Origin: Caulobacter sp. 602-2
GTDB lineage: Bacteria; Pseudomonadota; Alphaproteobacteria; Caulobacterales; Caulobacteraceae
NCBI RefSeq assembly: GCF_011043625.1
Contig: NZ_JAAKGT010000002.1
Location: 720,835-784,834, forward strand
Direction of reading: 5' to 3'
DNA: 64,000 nt
The notes beneath the pieces are model-generated. The model was not told where the DNA came from, made no database searches, and saw only the letters and a list, made by a program, of their open reading frames with translations. Position 1 is the stretch's first letter. Each line of letters begins with the position of its first letter. Of this stretch, positions 25,021 to 33,616 are shown piece by piece. The position numbers and the translations under genes were made by a program.

Positions 25021-25962
25021 TTACTTGCCGGCGGCGGTGAGCGCGCTCATCAGGTCCGGCACGGCCGACTTGTAGTCGGCGACCAGGCCGTAGTCGGCGA
25101 CCTGGAAGATCGGCGCGTCGGCGTCCTTGTTGATCGCGACGATCACCTTGGAGTCCTTCATGCCGGCCAGGTGCTGAATGGCGCCCGAGATGCCCACGGC
25201 GATGTAGAGCTGCGGGGCGACGACCTTGCCGGTCTGGCCGACCTGGTAGTCGTTCGGGGCGTAGCCGGCGTCGACCGCCGCGCGCGAGGCGCCGACGGCG
25301 GCGCCCAGCTTGTCGGCCAGGGGCTCGATGACCGCCTGGAACTCTTCGGCCGAGCCCATGGCGCGGCCGCCCGAGACGACGATCTTGGCCGCGGCCAGTT
25401 CCGGACGGTCCGACTTGACCATCTCTTCGCTGACGAAGCGGGTCTTGGCCGCGTCGGCGCCCGAGACGCTCTCGACGGCGGCCGAACCGCCTTCACCCGC
25501 CGCCGCGAAGGCGGTCGGACGCACGGTGATCACCTTCTTGGCGTCGGACGACTGGACGGTCTCCAGCGCGTTGCCGGCGTAGATCGGACGCACGAAGGTG
25601 TCAGCCGAGACCACCTCGATGACGTCGCTGATCGGGGCGACGTCGAGCTTGGCGGCGATGCGCGGGGCGAAGTTCTTGCCGCCGGCGGTGGCCGGGACCA
25701 GGATCGCGTCGTAATTGCCCGCGAGCGCCAGGACGGCGTCGGCCTGGGCTTCGGCGATGCCGTGACCCAGGGCGTCGCTCTCGGCCAGCAGCACCTTGCG
25801 GACGCCCGCGATCTTGGCGGCGGCGTCGGCCACGGCCTGCGCGCCCTTGCCCAGGACCAGCACGTCGACGTCGCCCGACAGCTTCAGGGCGGCGGTGACG
25901 GTCTTGTTGGTGCCGTCGCGCAGGTGCGCGTTGTCGTTGTCGGCGATGACGAGAACGGCCAT
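25021..25962 (-). CDS. etfA: Electron transfer flavoprotein, alpha subunit
   Basis: This 313-residue FAD-binding subunit of the heterodimer passes electrons from acyl-CoA and other dehydrogenases to ETF:quinone oxidoreductase. The C-terminal FAD domain shows VVSGGRAMGSAEEF, GASRAAVDAGYAPNDYQVGQTGKVVAPQLYIAVGIS (given here as one family block, residues about 228-262), and IVAINKDADAPIFQVADYGLVAD. It is translated from an ATG overlapping the etfB stop (TAATG) and is the last gene before a strong terminator. Confidence 0.97.
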   Translation of the reverse strand: MAVLVIADNDNAHLRDGTNKTVTAALKLSGDVDVLVLGKGAQAVADAAAKIAGVRKVLLAESDALGHGIAEAQADAVLALAGNYDAILVPATAGGKNFAPRIAAKLDVAPISDVIEVVSADTFVRPIYAGNALETVQSSDAKKVITVRPTAFAAAGEGGSAAVESVSGADAAKTRFVSEEMVKSDRPELAAAKIVVSGGRAMGSAEEFQAVIEPLADKLGAAVGASRAAVDAGYAPNDYQVGQTGKVVAPQLYIAVGISGAIQHLAGMKDSKVIVAINKDADAPIFQVADYGLVADYKSAVPDLMSALTAAGK

Positions 25963-26708
25963 TACAGCACCCCCGCGGTCGTGAGCTTGGAGACGAGGTC
26001 GGCGGCGGACTCGACCTTGATGCCGGCCGAGCGCTTCGGCGGCTCGGTGACCTTGACGACGGTCAGGCGCGGAGCGACGTCGACGCCGTAGTCGGCGACG
26101 GTCTTCTGCGCGATTTCCTTCTTCTTGGCCTTCATGATGTTGGGAAGGCTGGCGTAGCGCGGCTCGTTGAGGCGCAGGTCGGCGGTGATCACGGCCGGCA
26201 GGTCGACGTCGAGGGTCTGCAGACCGCCGTCGACTTCACGGGTGACCTTGGCGGTCGAACCGGCGATCTCCACCGCCGAGGCGAAGGTCGCCTGCGGCCA
26301 GTCGAGCAGGGCCGACAGCATCTGGCCCACGGCGTTGTTGTCGCCGTCGATGGCCTGCTTGCCCATCAGGACGAGGCCGGGCTGTTCCTCGGCCACCACG
26401 GCCTTGAGCAGCTTGGCCACGGCCAGCGGCTCGAGGTCGGCGTCGCTGGTGATCAGGATGCCGCGGTCGCCGCCCATGGCCAGCGCCGTGCGGATGGTTT
26501 CCTGGGCTTGAGCCGGGCCGATCGAGACGATGACGACTTCGGTCGCCGCGCCCTTTTCCTTGAGGCGCACGGCCTCTTCGACCGCGATCTCGCAGAACGG
26601 GTTCATCGACATCTTGACGTTCGCCAGGTCGACGCCCGTCTGGTCGGCTTTCACCCGAGCCTTCACGTTGTAATCGATAACCCGTTTGACCGGGACCAGA
26701 ACCTTCAT
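25962..26708 (-). CDS. etfB: Electron transfer flavoprotein, beta subunit
   Basis: This 248-residue AMP-binding subunit of ETF has the N-terminal [38 protein letters not shown], the recognition-loop region [20 protein letters not shown] that contacts partner dehydrogenases, and [21 protein letters not shown]. Length is normal. It is the first gene of the etfB-etfA pair, with overlapping stop and start, so the subunits are made in equal amounts. The 245-base upstream region is shared with a divergent small membrane-protein gene. Confidence 0.97.
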   Translation of the reverse strand: MKVLVPVKRVIDYNVKARVKADQTGVDLANVKMSMNPFCEIAVEEAVRLKEKGAATEVVIVSIGPAQAQETIRTALAMGGDRGILITSDADLEPLAVAKLLKAVVAEEQPGLVLMGKQAIDGDNNAVGQMLSALLDWPQATFASAVEIAGSTAKVTREVDGGLQTLDVDLPAVITADLRLNEPRYASLPNIMKAKKKEIAQKTVADYGVDVAPRLTVVKVTEPPKRSAGIKVESAADLVSKLTTAGVL

Positions 26709-26953
26709 CGGTCTACGCCGCCTCCTGGCTGCTTCTCTTTCGAGGTTTCCCCTGCTTGGACAATCGACTTAGCGCGTCCTCCCAGGTTTGCAAGTTTCCC
26801 CTGACGTAAGCGTAATGCGCTTTTTCAAGGATCATTCAAACAAATGTACGACACCTTTCGCGAGCCGTCTGCGCCACCGCGCGCTCCCCTCGCGAAATGG
26901 GGCCCGTGAAATGGGGCTAGCCACATAGCGCGGCCGGTGCTTAAGACGCCGCC

Positions 26954-27220
26954 ATGAACCGCAACATCAACCGCCTGAAGATCATCTTCATCGGAATCTT
27001 CCTCGCCAGCATCGTCGGCGTGTTCGGCTACCACTATCTGTGGGTCTGGCCGAAGGCGAAGTGCGAGGCGCGCGGCGGCGCCTGGGCCGGCAAGTGGCTC
27101 AAGTGCGCCACGGTCTATCCGATCGAGACCCTGACCGGCCGCCCCGCGGGCCTGCCGGCGATCAACACCGACACCTCCAAGATGGACGGCCCGTCGGTCC
27201 GGAACCCGGAAAAGAAGTAA
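26954..27220 (+). CDS. Small single-TM hypothetical protein
   Basis: This 88-residue protein has a short basic N-terminus followed by one hydrophobic helix (IIFIGIFLASIVGVFGYHYLW, about residues 10-30). The remaining 55 residues contain two Cys (AKCEARGG, LKCATVYP) and should face the periplasm. It looks like a membrane-anchored periplasmic peptide with a possible disulfide. It is divergent from etfB and convergent with the next gene (five-base gap). Family not recognised. Confidence 0.65.
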   Translation: MNRNINRLKIIFIGIFLASIVGVFGYHYLWVWPKAKCEARGGAWAGKWLKCATVYPIETLTGRPAGLPAINTDTSKMDGPSVRNPEKK

Positions 27221-27225
27221 GGCGC

Positions 27226-27378
27226 CTATTGCGGCGAGGGCTCGTCCTCGCTGTCGCCAGACTCGGCCCGCTTGGCGGCCTTGGCCGCAGCCTTGTCGGC
27301 GGCTTTCTCGGCGGCCTTGGCCGCCTTCTGGCGCTCGCGCTCCTGGCGCTCGAAATTGTAGTTCGGCTTGCGGGCCAT
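27226..27378 (-). CDS. Small Lys/Ala-rich basic protein
   Basis: This 50-residue protein starts at an ATG preceded by AGGGGAG. The pattern MARKPNYNFERQERERQKAA followed by repeated KAAE/KAAAKAAK helices and an acidic SGDSEDEPS tail is one I associate with a small conserved alphaproteobacterial family. One continuous amphipathic helix is expected. It could bind nucleic acid or act as a chaperone-like peptide; its function is not known. It is too short for many gene finders, but the ribosome site and pattern support it. Confidence 0.72.
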   Translation of the reverse strand: MARKPNYNFERQERERQKAAKAAEKAADKAAAKAAKRAESGDSEDEPSPQ

Positions 27379-27514
27379 GCGGCTCCCCTTCGTCGACAGA
27401 CCGCCCTGCGCTGAAAGCGCCGGCGGACGCCCTTGTGTTCCTAACCTTCGCCGTGTTCGGACGGAAAGGTCCAGACACCAGGGAGCGAACAGCCAAGCTG
27501 GGCGTTCCCTTCCC

Positions 27515-27784
27515 ATGCGTAAAAGTTCAGCCATTCCGCGTACGGGCCAAGGCGCCCTGACCATCGCCCGCCACAGCCAGGAGATCGCCTTCTCGCTGCT
27601 GGTCTCAAACGGGGTCGCGGGCCGCCGCTCCGGCAAGGGCAGCCTGACCGGCGAGCCCGAAGCCATGCGCCAGGCCTTCCGCGCCGGCGACGCCCGCCTC
27701 ACCCTGGACGACGGCACCGAGCACCTGATCGCCATCGTCGCCCACACCGAAGGCGACGGCACGGCCTATTTCGAGTTGCGGTAG
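27515..27784 (+). CDS. Hypothetical protein
   Basis: This 89-residue soluble protein has an N-terminus similar to a basic leader (MRKSSAIPRTGQGALTIAR). The core reads like a small beta-rich domain (EIAFSLLVSNGVAGRRSGKG, DARLTLDDGTEHLIAIVAH, TAYFELR), without signal or TM. The codon pattern matches its neighbours. No family recognised. It ends 12 bases before a family B repeat. Confidence 0.6.
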   Translation: MRKSSAIPRTGQGALTIARHSQEIAFSLLVSNGVAGRRSGKGSLTGEPEAMRQAFRAGDARLTLDDGTEHLIAIVAHTEGDGTAYFELR

Positions 27785-27796
27785 ATCCCCCATCGT

Positions 27797-27943
27797 CATC
27801 CCGGAAAGCGCGCAGCGCTTGTCCGGGACCCAGTGGGACCGGGCTCAGCGTATGAGTTCGCCGCCCAGCGACGGCCGGCGCATTGCGGCGGCCCCTGGGT
27901 CCCGGCTCTACGGCTCGCTGCGCGAGCCTTCGGCCGGGATGAC
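27797..27943. repeat. Family B intergenic repeat
   Basis: CGTCATCCCGGAAAGCGCGC at the left, CGGCCGGGATGACG at the right, with GGGACCCAG and CTGGGTCCCGG inner arms, as in the other family B copies. Confidence 0.85.
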
Positions 27944-27957
27944 GAGGTGAGGCGAAC

Positions 27958-28167
27958 TCAAGCCCGCAGCTTGCCCGCCACCATCTGGCCGCTGAACGGG
28001 TCGCGTTCCAGCTCGTAGGCGATGGCCTGGCCGTCTTCCAGCGGCGGCAGGCCGGCCCGCTCGACCGCGGCGGCGCTGACGCGGATCTCGGATCCGTCGT
28101 CGCCGTCGGGCGCGATGGCGCCAAAGCCCTTGGCGGTGTCGAACCACAGCACAGTGCCCGTCGCCAT
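27958..28167 (-). CDS. Cold-shock-domain-like protein
   Basis: This 69-residue OB-fold protein has the cold-shock start GTVLWFDTAKGFGAIAPD, with RNP1-like KGFGAI and an aromatic WF pair. The second RNA-binding motif, normally VFVHFSA, is replaced by EIRVSAAAVE, so nucleic-acid contacts may be reduced. The length equals classical CspA. It is probably an RNA/ssDNA-binding protein with altered specificity. It starts at an ATG 76 bases below the end of the SLC13 permease gene, on the same strand. Confidence 0.8.
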   Translation of the reverse strand: MATGTVLWFDTAKGFGAIAPDGDDGSEIRVSAAAVERAGLPPLEDGQAIAYELERDPFSGQMVAGKLRA

Positions 28168-28242
28168 GACGCTCCCCGTCAGCCCTCGCGGTAGCCGGAC
28201 TATGACGACAGCTTTCGCGGCGCGGCAAGCCTTCCCCAACCG

Positions 28243-30027
28243 TCAACGGCCGGCCAGCGGCCAGACCAGCGCGATCAGGGCCGGGGCCGTCAGCAGGATG
28301 AGCAGGGACAGCGGCGCGCCCAGCCGGGCGTAGTCGCCGAACCGGTAGCCGCCGGGCCCCAGAACCAGGGTGTTGCACTGGTGGCCGACGGGCGTGAGGA
28401 AGTCGCAGCCGGCCCCCACCGCGACCGCCATCAGGAACGGATCGGGGCTGAGGCCCAGGCGCTCGGCGAGCCCCAGCCCGATCGGCGCGACGATCAGTAC
28501 GGTGGCGGCGTTGTTGAGGAAGGGCGTGGCCAGCATCGCCACGGCCATCATCGCCGTCAGGGTCAGCAGGGGCGGCATGCCGTCGAAGGCGCCCGACAGC
28601 CAGGCGGCGATCAGGTCGGTCCCGCCGCTCTTCTGGATGGTGTCGCTGACCGGGATCATCGCCGCCACCAGCACCAGCACCGGCCCCTCCAGCGAGGCGT
28701 AGGCCTCGCGCATGCGCAGGGCGCCGGTGGCCACCACCAGCACGGCGGCGGCGAAGAAGCCGGCCGCCACCGGCAGCACGCCCAGCGCCACCAGCACCAT
28801 GGCCCCGGCCAGGATGGCGGCGGGCAGGATCGCGTGGCGCACCCCGCCCAGCCGCACCTCGCGCTCGGCCAGCGGCAGGCAGCCCAGGGCCTGCAGCGCG
28901 CCGGGCAACTGCTGCTCGCTTCCCTGCAGCACCAGGATGTCGCCGGCCTTCATGCGGATGGTCGCCAGGCGCCCGGCCATGCGGTAGCCGGCCCGGCTGA
29001 CGCCCAGCAGGTTGACCCCGTAGGTCTCGTTCAGGGCCAGGCCCTTGGCGGTCTTGCCGATCAGGTCGCTCTCGGCGCCGATCACCGCCTCGACCACGCG
29101 CACCTCGTCGGTCGGCTCGTCCATCACCACGGGGCGAGCGGCGTCGGACAGTCGCAGCCGGGCCTTGAGGATCAGCTCGTTCAGCGCCTGCTGCTGGCCC
29201 TCCAGCAGCAGCACGTCGCCCGGCTGGATCTTGCGGTTGACGTGGGGCGAAGCGATCCGCTCGCGGCCGCGCAGGATGGCCACCACCGCCACGGCGTCTT
29301 CGGCGGCGCGCTTCAGGTCGCCGACCCGGCCCTGCTCGAAGCTCCAGCCCTCGGGGATCTCGACCTCGGTGACATAGGCGTTGGCGGCCAGGGCCGCGTC
29401 GATGTCGACCGCCGCCGTCCGCCCGGCCGGCAGCAGTCGGTAGGCGAAGGCCAGGTAGGTGATGGCCATCACCGTCAGCGCCCCGCCGACGGGCATGAAG
29501 TCGAACATGGCGAAGGGCTTGCCCAGCGCCTCCTGCCGCACTTCGGAGACGATGATGTTGGGCGAGGTGCCGACCAGCACGGCCAGACCTCCGACCAGCG
29601 AGCCGAACGACATCGGCATCAGGATCCGCGAGGGCGGCACGCCGGTGTTCCTGGCCATGCGCAGGGCCGAGGGCATCATCAGGGCCAGGGCCCCGACGTT
29701 CTTGGTGGCCATCGACAGCACCGCGGTGATCGCCGCCATCACCGGCGCCTGGCTGCGGGCGGTCTTCAGCCGCGGCAGCAGCGGGGCCATCAGGGTGTCG
29801 ACGATGCCCGAGCGCGACACCGCCGCGCTGAGCACCAGGGCGCTGGCGATGATGATGACGATGTCGTTGGAGAAGCCCTCGAAGGCGCTCTTCACCGGGA
29901 TCAGGCCCGAGACCACGCCGACGGCCAGGGCGCCGACGGCGATCAGGTCGTAGCGCCAGCGGCCCCAGACGAAGCAAAGCACCGTGGCGCCCACCAGCGC
30001 GAAGGACAGTCCCTGCTGCAACGTCAA
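28243..30027 (-). CDS. SLC13-family permease with TrkA_C domains
   Basis: This 594-residue inner-membrane transporter of the divalent anion:Na+ symporter (CitMHS/SLC13) superfamily has hydrophobic helices at both ends. Between about residues 200 and 370 lie two cytosolic RCK_C (TrkA_C) domains (HVNRKIQPGDVLLLEGQQQ; IRMKAGDILVLQGSEQQ). Transport blocks are KNVGALALMMPSA, VGTSPNIIVSE and PFLNNAATVLIVAPIG. The TTG at 30027 was preferred because it gives the family start MTLQQGLSF with GGGAGG upstream; a TTG at 30045 is possible. Such proteins carry sulfate, dicarboxylates or similar anions; the substrate is unassigned. Confidence 0.9.
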   Translation of the reverse strand: MTLQQGLSFALVGATVLCFVWGRWRYDLIAVGALAVGVVSGLIPVKSAFEGFSNDIVIIIASALVLSAAVSRSGIVDTLMAPLLPRLKTARSQAPVMAAITAVLSMATKNVGALALMMPSALRMARNTGVPPSRILMPMSFGSLVGGLAVLVGTSPNIIVSEVRQEALGKPFAMFDFMPVGGALTVMAITYLAFAYRLLPAGRTAAVDIDAALAANAYVTEVEIPEGWSFEQGRVGDLKRAAEDAVAVVAILRGRERIASPHVNRKIQPGDVLLLEGQQQALNELILKARLRLSDAARPVVMDEPTDEVRVVEAVIGAESDLIGKTAKGLALNETYGVNLLGVSRAGYRMAGRLATIRMKAGDILVLQGSEQQLPGALQALGCLPLAEREVRLGGVRHAILPAAILAGAMVLVALGVLPVAAGFFAAAVLVVATGALRMREAYASLEGPVLVLVAAMIPVSDTIQKSGGTDLIAAWLSGAFDGMPPLLTLTAMMAVAMLATPFLNNAATVLIVAPIGLGLAERLGLSPDPFLMAVAVGAGCDFLTPVGHQCNTLVLGPGGYRFGDYARLGAPLSLLILLTAPALIALVWPLAGR

Positions 30028-30113
30028 TCCGGCGCCCTCCCCCAAAGCTTGGCCCTTGAGGGAGAGGTAACGGGCGGAGGGGCGATCCGTTCAGTCGGGG
30101 CGGCGCGCGACAA

Positions 30114-30148
30114 TTGACAGACTACGGCATTGCCGTATCTTTCTTTCC
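30114..30148 (+). promoter_or_regulatory. Promoter and operator of the toxin-antitoxin operon
   Basis: TTGACA (30114-30119), a 16-base spacer and TATCTT (30136-30141) place the start of transcription at or next to the toxin ATG (30149), i.e. a leaderless mRNA. A perfect palindrome, TACGGCA-T-TGCCGTA (30123-30137), fills the spacer and is a natural operator for the antitoxin. Confidence 0.7.
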
Positions 30149-30508
30149 ATGGGCGATCGCCGCCATACCGTCGTGGAGACGCCAGGCTTCATCGCTCAAG
30201 CCAAGCGCGAAGGCATGTCTGATGACGAGCGCGTCGATCTGGTGAGCTTCCTGGCGGAAAATCCGACCTCGGGCGACCTGATCGTTGGTTCCGGCGGATG
30301 CCGAAAACTCCGCTTCGCCCGCGCCGGCGGCGGCCGCAGCGGCGGCTACCGGGCGGTGACGTTCTTCGAGGGGGAAGACGGGCGCGTGTTTCTGCTGGCG
30401 ATGCTGGCCAAAGGCTCACGCACCAACTTCAGCGCCACGGAGGTCAAGGCGATGGCCGACGCGACCGCCATGATCAAGGCGGCCATGCGCGCGGCCAGGA
30501 AACGCTAG
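30149..30508 (+). CDS. RelE/HigB-like toxin of a type II toxin-antitoxin pair
   Basis: This 119-residue protein has the HigB/RelE-like core: ETPGFIAQAKREGMSDDE, NPTSGDLIVGSGGCRKLRFA, GRSGGYRAVTFF and VFLLAMLAKG. The family cleaves mRNA on or near the ribosome. The GSGG-x-RKLRFA and GRSGGYR blocks match the subgroup encoded toxin-first with an XRE antitoxin. No ribosome site precedes the ATG, but the promoter's -10 ends seven bases upstream, so translation is probably leaderless. The antitoxin gene follows after 24 bases. Confidence 0.88.
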   Translation: MGDRRHTVVETPGFIAQAKREGMSDDERVDLVSFLAENPTSGDLIVGSGGCRKLRFARAGGGRSGGYRAVTFFEGEDGRVFLLAMLAKGSRTNFSATEVKAMADATAMIKAAMRAARKR

Positions 30509-30532
30509 TCGCGTTGGATGAGGAGCATACGG

Positions 30533-30841
30533 ATGGCTGAGAACTTCAACCGCATCATGGAAGGCCTCGGCGACGTCCTTGAGATCGTCGAGGGTCGCGC
30601 CGCGCCCGAAAGCTATCGGGTCCATATTCCGGAGAAGGTCGACGTGAAAGCGATCCGCGACCGCCTGAAACTCACCCAGGCCGGCTTCGCCGAGCGCTTC
30701 GGCTTCTCGATCGGGGCGGTGCGCGACTGGGAACAGGACCGCCGGACGCCCGAGAAGTCGGCCCGCGCCCTGCTGACCATCATCGATCGCGAGCCGGCGG
30801 CCGTCGAACGGGCGCTCGGGCCGATCACGGCCGATACCTGA
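30533..30841 (+). CDS. XRE-family antitoxin (HigA-like)
   Basis: This 102-residue protein has a helix-turn-helix (VKAIRDRLKLTQAGFAERFG, then IGAVRDWEQDRRTPE) of the Cro/CI type. The N-terminal 35 residues are probably the toxin-neutralising segment. ATG 30533 was chosen because AGGAG lies seven bases upstream; the ATG at 30518 has none. It should bind the palindrome between -35 and -10 of the operon and repress it together with the toxin (inferred from family behaviour). Confidence 0.88.
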   Translation: MAENFNRIMEGLGDVLEIVEGRAAPESYRVHIPEKVDVKAIRDRLKLTQAGFAERFGFSIGAVRDWEQDRRTPEKSARALLTIIDREPAAVERALGPITADT

Positions 30842-30855
30842 CCCCTTCGCCGCCC

Positions 30856-31431
30856 CTAACCCGGCTCCTGCTCGGTCCAGCACGGCTTGAGCCCGGGGGC
30901 GGCGGCGTTCCACCAGCGCGCCAGGGGCGAGGCGTCGTCGCCGGTGGCGCCGAGGCCCATGGTCCAGCCGCCGCCTTCGCTGACCGCCCGATAGCTCCAG
31001 AGCATGTAGAGGCCCGGGTCGGTCGAAGGCGCCTTGAGGTCGTCGACGCCCAGGCCGGGCACGTCGGGACGCAGGGTCAGGGTCTCCATGCCCTTCAGCA
31101 GCGCGACCACGGCCGGACAGGTGCGGGAGTCGGCCCAGGCCAGGCCGCCGGCGCCCGACAGGTTTCCCCACGCCCGGCGCACCACCCAGCGATGGCCGCC
31201 CGCGCCGTCGCGCAGGGCGTAGAAGCTGCTGGACGACCAGGCGCGGCCCAGCGATCCGAGCTCGTCGAGCGCGGCGAAGGGCGAGACGTCGTGGTGGCGG
31301 ACCTGGCGGCTGACGGCCCGAGCGGCCTCGCCCTTCGCCACGTAATCGGGCTTAGGGGCGGGCTTGGGGTCGGCCAGCGCGGCCGAGGCAGCCAGGGCGA
31401 CCAGGATCGCGCCGGGCAGGGCCCGCCTCAA
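30856..31431 (-). CDS. Exported hypothetical protein
   Basis: This 191-residue protein starts at a TTG overlapping the cca stop (TTGA), so it is translated after cca. Its signal peptide (RRALPGAILVALAASAALA) predicts export. The mature chain is rich in Trp (for example RWVVRRAWGNLSG, GGWTMGLG, ARWWNAAAP) and carries two Cys (SRTCPAV, LKPCWTE), probably disulfide-bonded. No family recognised. It ends 14 bases from the convergent antitoxin gene. Confidence 0.68.
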   Translation of the reverse strand: MRRALPGAILVALAASAALADPKPAPKPDYVAKGEAARAVSRQVRHHDVSPFAALDELGSLGRAWSSSSFYALRDGAGGHRWVVRRAWGNLSGAGGLAWADSRTCPAVVALLKGMETLTLRPDVPGLGVDDLKAPSTDPGLYMLWSYRAVSEGGGWTMGLGATGDDASPLARWWNAAAPGLKPCWTEQEPG

Positions 31432-32681
31432 ACCGCCATGCCCTGGACCACGGCCTTGAGGCGCTCGATCACCGACAGCTTGTCCTCGATGAAGTCCTGG
31501 TCGATCCACCAGATCTCGACCTCGCGCATCACCTCGCCGACCAGCGGGCCCTTGGGCACGCCGGCGCGCATCACCTCGGCGCCGGTCAGCGGGAAGGTCG
31601 GCGGGTCCCAGTTCTCGGCCAGGGCCAGCAGGGCGCGCCACTGCGAGGTGGTGGCCGGGCGGGTCGAGCCGGCCCAGGCCAGCTTCACCCGGTCGGTGAA
31701 GGTGCGCAGGCTGAGCGCGTAGACGGCGCGGCGGGCCTCGCGCGGGCTCATCCACGAAACGATGCGCGGCGAGGTTCCCACCGCCTCGATCAGCCGCTCC
31801 TTGAGGGCGTTGGACAGGCGCAGGCGCTCGGCCAGTTCGCGGGCCAGCACGCCGTCGTCGGGGATCAGGGCGGCCAGACGCAGCTCGACGTCGTTCTCGA
31901 ACAGCTGCTCGGTCTCGATGGCGACCAGGCCGTCGAGGCGGGCCAGCGATTTGACGAACGGCAGGATGGCGGAAAGCACGCCGGTGGCCGCCATCAGCCG
32001 CAGGGCCGGACGCGGATCCTCGGCCGCCAGCAGCTTGAGGATCTCCTTCTGGGTGCGCTCGGCCGCGCGGCCCGAGACCAGACCTTTAAGCGCCTTGCAG
32101 GCGGCCAGGGCCTTCTGGTCGGGCTCGCCCTTGCCGTACCAGGCCTGGAAGCGGAAGAAGCGCAGGATCCGCAGATAGTCCTCGCGGATGCGGGTCATCG
32201 GCTCGCCGACGAACACCACCTTGCCGTCGCGCGCGTCCTGCACCCCGTGGCCGGTGGGATCGTAGAGCCGGCCCTCGCCGTCGACATAGAGGGCGTTGAA
32301 GCGGAAGTCGCGGCGCTGGGCGTCCTCTTCCCAGGCATGGGTGAAGGCCACCACCGCCCGGCGGCCGTCGGTCGAGACGTCGCGGCGCAGGGTGGTGATC
32401 TCGAACGGGATCTTGCCGGAGACGGCCGTGACCGTGCCGTGGTCGACGCCGGTGGGGATGGCCTTCAGCCCCGCCTCGCCCAGGGCCTCGATCACCTGGT
32501 CGGGCGTCAGGATGGTGGCGATGTCGATGTCGTCGACCGGCTTGTTCATCAGCGTGTTGCGCACGCAGCCGCCGACGAAGCGGGCGCAGCCCGGACGGCC
32601 CTTGGCCTCAAGCGCGGCGATTACCGCCCTGGTCTCGGGCCATGCCATCCACGGCGGCTGGCCGATGGTCTGGGTTTCCAC
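31428..32681 (-). CDS. cca: CCA tRNA nucleotidyltransferase / poly(A) polymerase family
   Basis: This 417-residue class II nucleotidyltransferase adds or repairs the 3' CCA of tRNAs from CTP and ATP without a template. The head domain has FVGGCVRNTLMNKPVDDIDIA with catalytic D51 and D53, then DHGTVTAV, FRFNALYVD and RIREDYLRILRFFRF. The GG-x-VR motif ends in Asn where Asp is usual. The C-terminal extension of about 150 residues is typical of alphaproteobacterial members. An exported-protein gene follows with overlapping codons. Confidence 0.93.
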   Translation of the reverse strand: METQTIGQPPWMAWPETRAVIAALEAKGRPGCARFVGGCVRNTLMNKPVDDIDIATILTPDQVIEALGEAGLKAIPTGVDHGTVTAVSGKIPFEITTLRRDVSTDGRRAVVAFTHAWEEDAQRRDFRFNALYVDGEGRLYDPTGHGVQDARDGKVVFVGEPMTRIREDYLRILRFFRFQAWYGKGEPDQKALAACKALKGLVSGRAAERTQKEILKLLAAEDPRPALRLMAATGVLSAILPFVKSLARLDGLVAIETEQLFENDVELRLAALIPDDGVLARELAERLRLSNALKERLIEAVGTSPRIVSWMSPREARRAVYALSLRTFTDRVKLAWAGSTRPATTSQWRALLALAENWDPPTFPLTGAEVMRAGVPKGPLVGEVMREVEIWWIDQDFIEDKLSVIERLKAVVQGMAV

Positions 32682-32818
32682 GCGACATCCCCCTTACGCA
32701 ACGGCAGGCCGCCTCCCGTTGGCGCGGGCGGGACGTCCTGCTTTCAAACGACTATTTCAGGGAATGGACCGCCGCGCCAAGAGCCGAAACGCGCTCGTCC
32801 CCAACTGTCGGCGATACC

Positions 32819-32936
32819 TGTCATCCCGGCCGGAGGAACGCGTAAGCGGTCCGTAGAGCCGGGATCTCCCACGTTGGCAGGTTCTGAACCGTGGGAGATC
32901 CCGGCGCTCCGCTTCGCTGCGGCCGGGATGACAATG
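32819..32936. repeat. Family B intergenic repeat
   Basis: GTCATCCCGGCCGGAGG, GAGCCGGGATCTCCCACG and its inverse CGTGGGAGATCCCGGC, then CGGCCGGGATGAC. This copy has a GATCTCCCAC core instead of GACCCAGGGG. Confidence 0.8.
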
Positions 32937-32959
32937 AGAGGAGAGGGGCGCGCTGCCCC

Positions 32960-33616
32960 CTACGCCTCGACCGCCACGCTCTCGGGGTGCAGGCGTTCGT
33001 ACAGCGCCCGCAGCATGCCCGCCGTCGCGCCCCAGATGAACCGCTCGTTCCACGGCATGGCGTAGAAGAACCGCCGGCCGGTGGGCGTGTCGCGGTGCTG
33101 GCGCTGGTGGTTGGCGGGATCCATGAGAAAGTCGAACGGCGTCTCGAAGACGTCGGCCACCTCGTCGGGATTGGCGACCAGCTGGCAGTCGGGATCGACG
33201 AAGCCGACCACCGGCGTGACGTGGAAGCCGGTCACGGTGGCGTAGCCCTGGATCAGCCCGGCCACCTCGACGAAGCGGGGATCAAGGCCGACCTCCTCGT
33301 TGGCCTCGCGCAGGGCCGTGCCCCACGGGGTCTCGCCCGGATCGCAGCGCCCGCCGGGAAAGGCGATCTGGCCGGTGTGGCTGCGCAGGGTGTCGGACCG
33401 GCGGGTCAGGATGACGTTCAGGCTCTCGGGCCGCTGCACCAGGCCGATCAGCACGGCGGCCGGGCGCAGGGCGTGGGGATTGTCGATCCTCAGGCCCGGA
33501 TTGAGGTCGAAGTCCGAGCGCCAGTCGTTCTTCAGGTAGGGATCATAGGCCTCGATCGGGTCGAGCCGGCTCTTGATGAAGGCCCGCCGGGCCGCCGCGT
33601 CGGTCTGGGGGATCAT
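32960..33616 (-). CDS. Nudix hydrolase (CoA pyrophosphatase-like)
   Basis: This 218-residue hydrolase has the Nudix box starting at G89 (GRCDPGETPWGTALREANEE; catalytic E107-E108, with L111 closing it). The downstream pattern VTPVVGFVDPD and the upstream FPGGR context resemble CoA diphosphatases (NudL/YeaB), which split CoA and its derivatives into phosphopantetheine and 3',5'-ADP. Its ATG overlaps the stop of the DUF1285 gene (ATGA), so the two are coupled. Substrate assignment is an inference from motif context. Confidence 0.88.
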   Translation of the reverse strand: MIPQTDAAARRAFIKSRLDPIEAYDPYLKNDWRSDFDLNPGLRIDNPHALRPAAVLIGLVQRPESLNVILTRRSDTLRSHTGQIAFPGGRCDPGETPWGTALREANEEVGLDPRFVEVAGLIQGYATVTGFHVTPVVGFVDPDCQLVANPDEVADVFETPFDFLMDPANHQRQHRDTPTGRRFFYAMPWNERFIWGATAGMLRALYERLHPESVAVEA

